DNA of 7,494 nt, taken from assembly GCA_964518135.1 (NCBI GenBank), contig CAZFEY010000033.1, positions 1 through 7,494 on the forward strand, read 5' to 3'. The notes beneath the pieces were generated by a model. It had not been told where the DNA came from. It made no database searches and worked only from the letters and a program-made list of their open reading frames with translations. This DNA is from 2-12-FULL-40-12 sp964518135 (lineage in GTDB: Bacteria > Patescibacteriota > Minisyncoccia > Minisyncoccales > 2-12-FULL-40-12). Both the position numbers and the translations under genes were made by a program. Shown in pieces: positions 1-5,764 of the stretch (position 1 is its first letter; the number at the start of each line of letters is the position of its first letter).

Positions 1-1
1 T

Positions 2-124
2 GGTTTACACTGCGTTGGTTGTTTTGCTAGTGCCTTTGATACCATAGAAGACGCTATGAAAATCCATGGGCTATCCAAAAAAGACGTAGATAAGATGATA
101 AAAAGGATAAATAAGGCAATCTAG
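2..124 (+). CDS. DUF1858-type redox-disulfide domain protein (3' part only)
   Basis: This is the C-terminal 40 residues of a small protein whose start lies before the window. The visible part begins GLHCVGCFASAFDTIEDAMK and ends KMIKRINKAI before TAG. The CxxC-like pair in HCVGC, followed by the AFDTIEDA helix and a GLSKKDVDKMI helix, matches the end of the DUF1858 / hybrid-cluster-protein-associated disulfide redox domain, which normally totals 65-75 residues. The family is thought to be a small helical domain using its two cysteines for thiol or redox chemistry; partner and substrate are unknown. It is not obviously coupled to the next gene, since a 232-base spacer with a promoter and hairpins follows. 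Identification rests on motif recognition of a fragment. Confidence 0.75.
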   Translation, partial: GLHCVGCFASAFDTIEDAMKIHGLSKKDVDKMIKRINKAI

Positions 125-193
125 CAACCGACTTAAGCTAAATCAGTCTTTCTAGGTGTGGCGCGATTATAGACAGGAAACCCATCCTAGCCC

Positions 194-222
194 TTGACAG
201 GGTTTCTAAAATAAGCTAACAT
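194..222 (+). promoter_or_regulatory. Sigma70-like promoter for the 3D-domain gene
   Basis: A perfect TTGACA (194-199) is followed after exactly 17 bases by TAACAT (217-222), which matches the -10 consensus at four of six positions. Transcription would start near 229, leaving a leader of about 125 bases before the ATG at 357. The predicted start coincides with the 227-248 hairpin, so the hairpin is either a 5'-end structure of this transcript or an unrelated terminator. The -35 box also lies in the loop and right arm of a 7-bp stem (177-183 GAAACCC with 200-206 GGGTTTC). Confidence 0.4.
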
Positions 223-226
223 AAGG

Positions 227-249
227 AAATCTCGCTTGCGCGAGATTTT
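227..249 (+). terminator. Hairpin with short T run, possible terminator of the DUF1858 gene
   Basis: AAATCTCGC (227-235) pairs perfectly with GCGAGATTT (240-248) across a TTGC loop, followed by one more T (T run 246-249) and then A. The stem is stable but the T run is short. It could end transcription from the DUF1858 gene. Because it sits just downstream of the 194-222 promoter, it could instead form a protective 5' stem-loop on the downstream mRNA. Confidence 0.45.
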
Positions 250-253
250 AAAA

Positions 254-349
254 TGCTTCGGTCGCTCTCAGCACAAGTTGACTAGGAAATAAAGGTTTAA
301 ACGTAAAAACCAGGCCTATTCAGTGACTTGTCCTGAGGTAGCGGAAGCA
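254..349. repeat. Long imperfect inverted repeat in the leader of the 3D-domain gene
   Basis: The left arm (254-278) and the right arm (326-349) are near reverse complements: TGCTTC, TCAG and ACAAGT on the left pair with GAAGCA, CTGA and ACTTGT on the right, separated by a 7-8 base mismatched block and one C/G mismatch. The right-arm form, ACTTGTCCTGAG..GAAGCA, resembles dispersed palindromic repeats I recall from other bacterial genomes, but this cannot be verified here. The right arm contains the GAGG and GGAAG purine runs just before the ATG at 357, so pairing would mask the likely ribosome binding region. Confidence 0.5.
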
Positions 350-356
350 ATGAAGA

Positions 357-890
357 ATGGATACACACTATAAAAACCCCGTTTGGGGCAAAATTGTCTC
401 TATAATGACCGTTATTACTGTTTCTATCGGATTTCTACCGTTATTTGGATTCTCTAAGGACAATGGCAGCAATACTGCTCCTAATCGCCCGTCAATTGAA
501 GAAATTAGGGCCGAATTAGATGGCAAGCTACTCTTCTCGCAAGATATTGCCCTGAATCCAGTCACAAGCCCAATTAAGCCGGGAAACGGCACAAAGGGCC
601 AGTTAAAGGTGGTTGTTACCGCTTATTCTAGCACGCCATGGGAGACCGATAACGATCCTTTTATAACAGCTTCTGGTTCTCTTGTCAGAGACGGTATTAT
701 AGCTAATAACTACTTACCTTTCGGCACTTTAGTAAGAATACCGGAGATATATGGCGACAAAGTATTTGTCGTAAAAGACAGGATGAACAGCAAAAAGGGA
801 GATTATCATATCGACATTTGGCTTCCATCTAATCGGGAAGCAAAAAACTTTGGAGTAAAAAGAACCTACATTGAGATTTTAGAGGGGTAA
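357..890 (+). CDS. Membrane-anchored 3D-domain protein
   Basis: This 177-residue protein has a short cytoplasmic N-terminus, one hydrophobic segment at about 13-32 (signal anchor or uncleaved signal peptide), a low-complexity linker to about 83 and a C-terminal 3D domain at 84-176. The domain shows VVVTAYSS, ITASGSLVRDG, LPFGTLVRIPE, FVVKDRM (Asp141) and YHIDIW (Asp153), the aspartate-bearing motifs that name the family. 3D domains form double-psi beta-barrels related to the MltA lytic transglycosylase core, so a role on peptidoglycan outside the membrane is likely, though the substrate is inferred. The ATG at 357 is the earliest possible start because an in-frame TGA lies at 351; GGAAG (343-347) sits 9 bases upstream. 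It is probably transcribed alone, from the 194-222 promoter to the 914-943 terminator. Confidence 0.85.
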   Translation: MDTHYKNPVWGKIVSIMTVITVSIGFLPLFGFSKDNGSNTAPNRPSIEEIRAELDGKLLFSQDIALNPVTSPIKPGNGTKGQLKVVVTAYSSTPWETDNDPFITASGSLVRDGIIANNYLPFGTLVRIPEIYGDKVFVVKDRMNSKKGDYHIDIWLPSNREAKNFGVKRTYIEILEG

Positions 891-913
891 TTCTTAAAAT
901 AAACCTGAGAACA

Positions 914-943
914 AGAAACTCCGCTTATATTGGCGGAGTTTTT
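914..943. terminator. Rho-independent terminator between converging genes
   Basis: AAACTCCGC (916-924) pairs with GCGGAGTTT (933-941) around an 8-base loop, and five T residues (939-943) follow on the plus strand. It lies 23 bases after the TAA of the 3D-domain gene and 22 bases before the stop of the leftward operon. The T run favours termination of the rightward transcript. On the minus strand the run after the stem is weaker (TTTCTTG), so bidirectional use is possible but less certain. Confidence 0.8.
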
Positions 944-965
944 GATTGGGCCCGAAGAAATAATT

Positions 966-2993
966 CTATTCGGAATAATCTATTTTCTCTACGTCCCAAA
1001 CTTCTTTTCCGATATAGCGCTCTATTTCCCCAAGATCTTTTAGTAATTGATTTGAGACTTTGTCTTCTTCTTCGGATAATTGTTTGGTTAGCTTGGCTTT
1101 ATTGATAAGCGCCAGTTCCGCCTGAATATCGCGTCGCAAAACAGCAAATCCACGCCTTACTGACTCCTCGGCTTCTCGTACTTCTTTCATGAATAAGGCG
1201 TGTTTTTTACGACCCTGACGACTGTGTAAAGCAATATACCACGCCAAACCAGCAAGAATGGCCAATAATACGATTATTGAAATCAAATAGATTGTTGTGT
1301 AGCTAAGTCGGGATGCGCCAAACTGAAGAGCTATCGGATAAACAGCGATCTGCGATTGGGGTGTTGGCGGACTTAATTCGTCGCCGATTTTTGATTGAGC
1401 CCAAAGAATATATTTTCCGGCTAGCAGAAATCCATCGTGACGGTAAAACCAATCACCCTTGTTATCTGACGAGAAATTATAATTCCTCGTCTCTCCGGTT
1501 TGAATATTTTGAAGATAAAGAACCATCTCTGTTTGTGGCGTTGTGGTTTTCCCTTCTATGTAGAAAATTTCTTCGTTGGAAATATTTTTTGATACGGTAG
1601 TAATAATTGGCGGCTCAAGACTAGCAAAAACGGCATGGCTCGATAAAAGCGATAAGCCGGTCAAGAATAAAATTAAAATTAGAGGTATTTTAGCGCCATA
1701 CTTCTTTCTGTAGCCTTGCAGCTCTTCCAACTGCTTCTGGATATATTCAGGCAGTTCTTTTTGTGATTGTCTTGCGTGAATAGAATAATGCCAATTCCGA
1801 ATCCGCCAGCCGAGAAAACCCAGAAATAAAATCAATACGACACCGAATATCCAGAACCATATCCAAGGAATAACAAACATATTCTTAATCTCTATTCCTC
1901 TCCCGCTAATAACTTTAAGTATCGAATTAACAATGGCAAGGTGTCGCACGCTCTCCCTGTAATTTCCAGCCTTATCATAGGCTCTAACAATGACATCGTA
2001 TGTACCAAGATCTAATTCGAACAGCACATATGGACTTTGGACTTCAATGAATAGTGGCTGGTTAGTAGCCCCAACCTCCATCGAGCCCTGTAATGGAATA
2101 ACTTTTAATTCGTAATGGTCTAACCCAGAATAATTATCTGTTGTGGCAAATTGGACAACTGGCTGTTTACGAACGGTTCTGTCAGACGGAATTATCTCGA
2201 TGGGAAATTCTGCTGGCGGAGTAGCATCTATTTGTATCGTGAAATGACTAAGCCCTCCCCATTTACCATCTTTTAATGTCTTGATGTGAAAAACATGTAT
2301 TCCGTCAGACACGTTGTTGTACAAAACAGAATCTTTATTACCCTCGGCAATCTCGTCAGGATGATCGGTGGGATCTCCGTTTAAAACGTAACTATAACCA
2401 TCTACTGACTCCAATTCTGGTGTCCACCTTAAAATAACATTCGGGCTAGTATACCACACCGATGGATCTGGATGGGTGCTAGACGAAACAATAGGGCCAG
2501 CTGGCGGAGGCAAAACCAAAGAATATATACCATTAACTGTGTTTCTCAAAACATCCGTTCCCTTTCCGTCATGTAATAGGGTTTTCGAGCTATCAAGAAA
2601 ACGGATTGTCGCATTTCCTACCGCCCTTGCTCGAAAAGTAAGCTTTGTTACCAATCCCTTGTCCGCTTTGATGCCTCCGGGAATACCTCCTTGGAAATTG
2701 ATTCGGCCAGTTTGATTATCAAAATCCGGTGGAGCTGTCCAAATATCGATAATTGATTGCCCGGCAGATGGCGAAACCAACTGAAGTTTATCAACAGGGA
2801 AAGATAAAGAAATTTCAATGGCATTAATTGTTTCTCCCTCTGTGTTCAGAAAAACGGAAACGTCAAAAGTACTACCCACTTCAAAAGTACCAGCAGATGG
2901 GCTAGCGGATAACGTAGCTGCTTTTGCTGAAGTTGTTATTCCAAAAAAGGAAATGATGACAAAAAAAACTATTCCCAATAAATCTTTTTTCAT
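966..2993 (-). CDS. Three-pass membrane protein with cohesin-like and Ig-like ectodomains
   Basis: The likely start is the ATG at 2993, giving 675 residues. It overlaps the upstream TGA as ATGA and begins directly with a signal peptide (MKKDLLGIVFFVIIS... to TSAKA, about 1-25). A frame-open ATG at 3038 would add 15 charged residues, lacks a Shine-Dalgarno and is less likely. A cohesin-like domain follows at about 26-163 (GSTFDVSVFLNT, GRINFQGGIPGGIK, LVTKLTFRA, KTLLHDGKGT), then FN3/Ig-like domains at about 167-260 and 259-355 (DNYSGLDHYELKV, VRAYDKAGNY). Membrane segments lie at about 372-398, 436-457 and 567-589, with another Ig-like domain at 461-559 between the last two. The C-terminus, about 590-675, is highly charged and helical, probably a cytoplasmic coiled coil. 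As last gene of the operon it may display a cohesin for the dockerin protein encoded two genes upstream; binding is inferred. Confidence 0.8.
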   Translation of the reverse strand: MKKDLLGIVFFVIISFFGITTSAKAATLSASPSAGTFEVGSTFDVSVFLNTEGETINAIEISLSFPVDKLQLVSPSAGQSIIDIWTAPPDFDNQTGRINFQGGIPGGIKADKGLVTKLTFRARAVGNATIRFLDSSKTLLHDGKGTDVLRNTVNGIYSLVLPPPAGPIVSSSTHPDPSVWYTSPNVILRWTPELESVDGYSYVLNGDPTDHPDEIAEGNKDSVLYNNVSDGIHVFHIKTLKDGKWGGLSHFTIQIDATPPAEFPIEIIPSDRTVRKQPVVQFATTDNYSGLDHYELKVIPLQGSMEVGATNQPLFIEVQSPYVLFELDLGTYDVIVRAYDKAGNYRESVRHLAIVNSILKVISGRGIEIKNMFVIPWIWFWIFGVVLILFLGFLGWRIRNWHYSIHARQSQKELPEYIQKQLEELQGYRKKYGAKIPLILILFLTGLSLLSSHAVFASLEPPIITTVSKNISNEEIFYIEGKTTTPQTEMVLYLQNIQTGETRNYNFSSDNKGDWFYRHDGFLLAGKYILWAQSKIGDELSPPTPQSQIAVYPIALQFGASRLSYTTIYLISIIVLLAILAGLAWYIALHSRQGRKKHALFMKEVREAEESVRRGFAVLRRDIQAELALINKAKLTKQLSEEEDKVSNQLLKDLGEIERYIGKEVWDVEKIDYSE

Positions 2994-4339
2994 TTGCCAC
3001 TTCTTGATGTTATTTTTTTTGCAAAACCCTTTCTCCATAGAAAAATTAACAATAACAAAATTGCTGCAACGCCTAATAATAGTATAACTCTAAAATAATA
3101 ATTGTCATATCTAAAAATCGCGTCTCGCGGATTGTCTTGAGGAAACACAACAGCTACCCTTTCATTACCAGCTTTATCAACCGCCTTTACATATACGTAG
3201 CTATTCAGCTGCTGATCTTTTAATAAATAAGGGCTTTCTGCTTTTATCCAAGCGTCTTCTGGTTGCTTATTTTCCGTTTCTTGCAGTTCGTAACGAGCTA
3301 TTCCTGATCCTTTATCTTGGGCTACAAAGACTAAAAACCATTGATTATCAAAGATATCAGGACTTCTTGCCAGCGTTGGTTCAAATAACTCTGGCGGATC
3401 AGGATCTTTAATTGGTAATAACCCGGTAACAGTTGGCGCTTCTTGACTTATTGAAAATTGGTAATTGATGATTGATAATTTAGTTTCCGTCCCCTGTCCA
3501 TCATCCAAAAGAGTCTTCGCGCTTTCAATACTAATAAATCCCTGTCCATCGATTTTCGTTTTTAAGATCAGGCTTAAAATTTTGCCTGGTTGGTAGCCTT
3601 CTTTGAAAGGATCGATTGCCCCTTTGAATCCACCAGGAATCACCCCGCTAAAAACAATTTTCCCATCTTCAAGCGTTGGTCTTTTCATCCACAAACTTAC
3701 AATTGAATCACCCTCGAGAACTTCTGAAACCGCGAGTAAGTTCTCTGGAATAACGATCTTTCCTTCAACAGCATTAATGTCTTCGTTGCTTGGATTCAAA
3801 TACAAATCCACCTGAAAATAATCTCCGGTTTTGATTTCTTGACTGCTTGGCTTAAAGAAAAGCGTAGCCGCATCAATCACGCTAAACCACGCGAAAAATA
3901 ACACGAAAATACACGAAAGTAATTTTAAAAATGGTTTTTTATAATTACTATAAACGATTCTCTTAATAAAAAGGAGCGGTGTGCTGAAATTAACTAAATA
4001 GCCAAGATCGTATTTGCTGTTCCGAAGATAATAATAAAGCTGTTTTTCGTCTCTTTTGGTAGAAATCAAACTTGATTTAATCTCCATGATAATTTTATCA
4101 TCAATTAATAAATCGGGCTTGTATGTGCCAACAGTCTTACCGCTTTTTAAAGAATAGATTTTTATGGATTTTTCTTTCTCAACCACAATACCTCTATTCT
4201 CTAAATATTCTCTCAATAAATTAACATATATAACTTCTTTCTGCCCTGGGCCATATTCTTTTCTAATATCAAAACAGCACCCCTGTATTATATAGCTTAA
4301 ATCTTTGTATAAAATCTTTTCTTGTAATTTAGCATCCAT
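2990..4339 (-). CDS. GxxExxY PD-(D/E)xK domain fused to a membrane-anchored cohesin-like protein
   Basis: This 449-residue protein joins two families not expected together. Residues 1-130 are a complete GxxExxY protein: G32-x-x-E35-x-x-Y38, then Pro75-Asp76, Glu86-Ile-Lys88 and Gln100-Leu-Tyr-Tyr-Tyr-Leu, which fit a PD-(D/E)xK nuclease-like core with all key residues present. A hydrophobic stretch (138-155) follows, then a cohesin-like domain at 159-298 (SGVIPGGFKG, KTLLDDGQGT), an Ig-like domain at 310-400 (DKGSGIARYEL, VKAVDKAGN), a membrane segment at 413-435 and a Lys/Arg-rich tail. If 138-155 acts as an export signal, the GxxExxY part stays cytoplasmic and the cohesin part is outside. 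There is no in-frame stop and no credible internal start between the halves. The gene starts 64 bases after the dockerin gene, inside a repeat array, with no clear Shine-Dalgarno, and overlaps the next gene by 4 bases. The cohesin half resembles the next gene's, so the two are probably duplicates. Confidence 0.8.
   Translation of the reverse strand: MDAKLQEKILYKDLSYIIQGCCFDIRKEYGPGQKEVIYVNLLREYLENRGIVVEKEKSIKIYSLKSGKTVGTYKPDLLIDDKIIMEIKSSLISTKRDEKQLYYYLRNSKYDLGYLVNFSTPLLFIKRIVYSNYKKPFLKLLSCIFVLFFAWFSVIDAATLFFKPSSQEIKTGDYFQVDLYLNPSNEDINAVEGKIVIPENLLAVSEVLEGDSIVSLWMKRPTLEDGKIVFSGVIPGGFKGAIDPFKEGYQPGKILSLILKTKIDGQGFISIESAKTLLDDGQGTETKLSIINYQFSISQEAPTVTGLLPIKDPDPPELFEPTLARSPDIFDNQWFLVFVAQDKGSGIARYELQETENKQPEDAWIKAESPYLLKDQQLNSYVYVKAVDKAGNERVAVVFPQDNPRDAIFRYDNYYFRVILLLGVAAILLLLIFLWRKGFAKKITSRSGK
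3453..3480. repeat. Translated heptanucleotide repeat (4 units of about GATAATT)
   Basis: Four consecutive 7-base units occur on the plus strand in exact phase: GAAAATT, GGTAATT, GATGATT and GATAATT; a fifth degenerate unit, ACTTATT, precedes them at 3446-3452. The tract lies inside the GxxExxY-cohesin gene and encodes about residues 288-296 (LSIINYQFS), at the end of the cohesin-like domain. The paralogue has unrelated residues at the equivalent place. Confidence 0.55.
3876..3917. repeat. Distal array of CACGAA/CGCGAA units, translated as the hydrophobic segment
   Basis: On the plus strand, units CACGCT (3878), CGCGAA (3890), CACGAA (3902) and CACGAA (3912) are spaced 10-12 bases apart. Bases 3876-3907 are the inverted counterpart of 4371-4402, identical at 26 of 32 positions without gaps. 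Read on the minus strand in the coding frame, the array encodes residues 142-155 (SCIFVLFFAWFSVI), the core of the putative export signal of the GxxExxY-cohesin protein. Confidence 0.8.
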
Positions 4340-4350
4340 GCGTTCTCGCG

Positions 4351-4402
4351 TTCGTGATTTTTCGCGTTGGTTCGTGTTTATATTCGCGTGGCTTCGTGTG
4401 AT
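4351..4402. repeat. Proximal array of CACGAA/CGCGAA units filling the intergenic gap
   Basis: On the plus strand, TTCGTG (4351), TTCGCG (4361), TTCGTG (4371), TTCGCG (4383) and TTCGTG (4393) follow at 10-12 base intervals; a degenerate TCTCGCG lies at 4344-4350. The alternation of TTCGTG and TTCGCG is regular. The array occupies nearly all of the 64 bases between the dockerin stop (4404) and the ATG at 4339, so that gene's leader and ribosome binding region are repeat sequence. Confidence 0.85.
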
Positions 4403-4403
4403 A

Positions 4404-5750
4404 CTACCCGGTCCAATAATAAGTCAAAATACTAAAATCTGTCAGATCAACCCTCCTGTCAAGATTCAGGTCAACTGTTGTTGGCGGATTAAACCTATCC
4501 AGCCAATAAATCAGGATAGATAGATCGATTAAGTTGACTTGACAGTCACTATTAAAATCGCCGATTTCGGGACATGCAGGTCTTCTCCTGAAAATATCTT
4601 CAGACCCCAAAACCCCCACAATAAAACTTATTAATCTGCTCATGCTGCCAAGTTCCATATTCTGATAATAAGCTTTTACAAATAGACTTGCGTCCCCTAG
4701 GCTCAAGCCAGACGCATTAAGGCTGTAATAATATCTCCCGGCATTATCTACGGGTAAATATGTTGAAAATTGTTTACCGCCGCTATTTATAAAAAGCATT
4801 GCATCCGCACCAGGAATCGTATAGCCAAACACATCAATGGTGCCGTCTTGGGCAACCTCGATTTTATTGGTATCTATTGTTGGTCCGATATAAATACCTC
4901 CGATATAGGTCGTAATGTTTAGATATATTATTACCGAAAAAGATAATAATGGAGATTTTCGGCCATCTAGATCCTCTGCATAAACAGAAAAAATATATTG
5001 ACCAGCGGCGATATCTCTTAGCTTAATCTCAAAGTCGCCATCAATATCAGCCATCGCAGAAGCTACAACTTGAGCGTTTTTTAACAACGTAACTGGGCGA
5101 TTGGCATATGACTTTCCGGTAAATATAACTTCTGTAGGCGATGCCCCGCCTCCTCCTCCGCCGCCACCACCACCCGGCGCACCAACTTGGGCTATTACCG
5201 TTATCTGATCGTCTGTTACGATATCCACGGCAAATAACTTAGAATCGACATCAGCCAATCCATTATTAGTTGTTACGGTAATTAATCCTGTGGTAGAGGC
5301 TATCGGAGTCCCCAAGCTTCCTGTGCCAGTATCGTCAATTTGAACGCAATATGCAATAGCAGCCAAAAGATTATCAACTCCGGTAACGGTAATTATATCG
5401 TTGCTCTGGGCACAAGACGCCGACAGTGTCCCGGGCAAGGGCAAAGCGCCATCTTCTGCGCAACCGGTAGCTGTCAGGGTTCCAACCGTATTACACCAAA
5501 GACCGTCATCTGCCACGGGCAGATCTATCCTAACTTGATTATTGCCTGCTCCTCCGGAAACCGGAAGCTCCGTAGTAAAAACAAAAGTATGAACAACGCC
5601 CGAAGTTAAATTCTCTATCTGCCGGTTTAATCTGTCTTTAATATTGGTTAAAGTACCAGCATTAACAGGGAGTGAATAATAAAACAAAGCGCTAAATAGC
5701 GCGAAGAGAACAATCGCAATAAGGATAATTTTTGGGCGCGGTTTTTTCAT
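4404..5750 (-). CDS. Secreted Ig-like repeat protein with C-terminal type I dockerin
   Basis: This 448-residue protein begins with a signal peptide (MKKPRPKIILIAIVLFALFS..., cleavage near residue 31). A beta-rich domain at about 32-190 carries four cysteines (86, 97, 113, 135) that could form two disulfides. A run of ten glycines (193-202) forms a flexible linker, followed by two Ig-like domains (about 204-277 and 279-379) with DIDGDFEIKL and VDNAGRYYYSL turns. The C-terminus (396-448) has two dockerin F-hand repeats: Asp398-x-Asn400-x-Asp402-x-x-x-Asn406-x-x-Asp409 and Asp427-x-Asn429-x-Asp431-x-x-x-Asp435-x-x-Asp438, each suited to Ca2+ binding. There is no membrane segment after the signal peptide. 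Dockerins bind cohesins, and the next two genes encode membrane-anchored cohesin-like proteins, so it is probably tethered to the surface through them; this pairing is inferred. Confidence 0.85.
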   Translation of the reverse strand: MKKPRPKIILIAIVLFALFSALFYYSLPVNAGTLTNIKDRLNRQIENLTSGVVHTFVFTTELPVSGGAGNNQVRIDLPVADDGLWCNTVGTLTATGCAEDGALPLPGTLSASCAQSNDIITVTGVDNLLAAIAYCVQIDDTGTGSLGTPIASTTGLITVTTNNGLADVDSKLFAVDIVTDDQITVIAQVGAPGGGGGGGGGGASPTEVIFTGKSYANRPVTLLKNAQVVASAMADIDGDFEIKLRDIAAGQYIFSVYAEDLDGRKSPLLSFSVIIYLNITTYIGGIYIGPTIDTNKIEVAQDGTIDVFGYTIPGADAMLFINSGGKQFSTYLPVDNAGRYYYSLNASGLSLGDASLFVKAYYQNMELGSMSRLISFIVGVLGSEDIFRRRPACPEIGDFNSDCQVNLIDLSILIYWLDRFNPPTTVDLNLDRRVDLTDFSILTYYWTG

Positions 5751-5755
5751 CCTCC
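5751..5755 (-). promoter_or_regulatory. Ribosome binding site abutting the dockerin gene start
   Basis: On the minus strand GGAGG directly touches the ATG at 5750 with no spacer; usual spacing is 5-9 bases. No other in-frame start gives a sensible signal peptide, so either initiation is by coupling from the DUF916-like gene 14 bases upstream or the GGAGG is not used as a normal Shine-Dalgarno. Confidence 0.4.
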
Positions 5756-5764
5756 ACTTTGACC

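Larger units (their letters stand above)
3876..4402 (-). mobile_element. Putative GxxExxY cassette bounded by inverted CACGAA repeat arrays
   Basis: A 527-base unit contains one GxxExxY reading frame starting 12 bases inside the innermost proximal repeat unit, with inverted repeat arrays at both ends (26 of 32 outer bases identical). Its right end lies one base from the stop codon of the dockerin gene; its left end lies at the signal-peptide/cohesin junction of the following gene. It encodes no recognisable transposase and no clear target duplication is visible, so any movement would be in trans or by recombination. That it is a mobile unit is inferred from the boundary repeats, the foreign domain, and the missing native signal peptide of the cohesin gene. 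Confidence 0.5.

Noticed and set aside
252..286. Tiny leader peptide starting at the ATG in 253-255
   Set aside because: Only ten codons (MLRSLSAQVD), no ribosome binding site, and the sequence is explained as one arm of the inverted repeat.
1313..1600. Plus-strand open frame of 95 codons
   Set aside because: It is antisense to the membrane cohesin gene, the residues show no domain pattern, and no ribosome binding site or promoter is visible.
2994..3038. The longer start at 3038 for the three-pass cohesin protein
   Set aside because: It would overlap the upstream gene by 49 bases, has no Shine-Dalgarno, and puts 15 charged residues before a perfect signal peptide; the ATG at 2993 gives a standard ATGA overlap.
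3876..4402. A conventional insertion sequence
   Set aside because: No transposase motif is present, the reading frame is a GxxExxY protein, and no target-site duplication can be seen; only a non-autonomous cassette is supported.
5340..5609. Plus-strand open frame of 89 codons opposite the dockerin gene
   Set aside because: Shadow frame: the opposite strand has a clear signal peptide, beta domain and dockerin, and this frame has a random composition.
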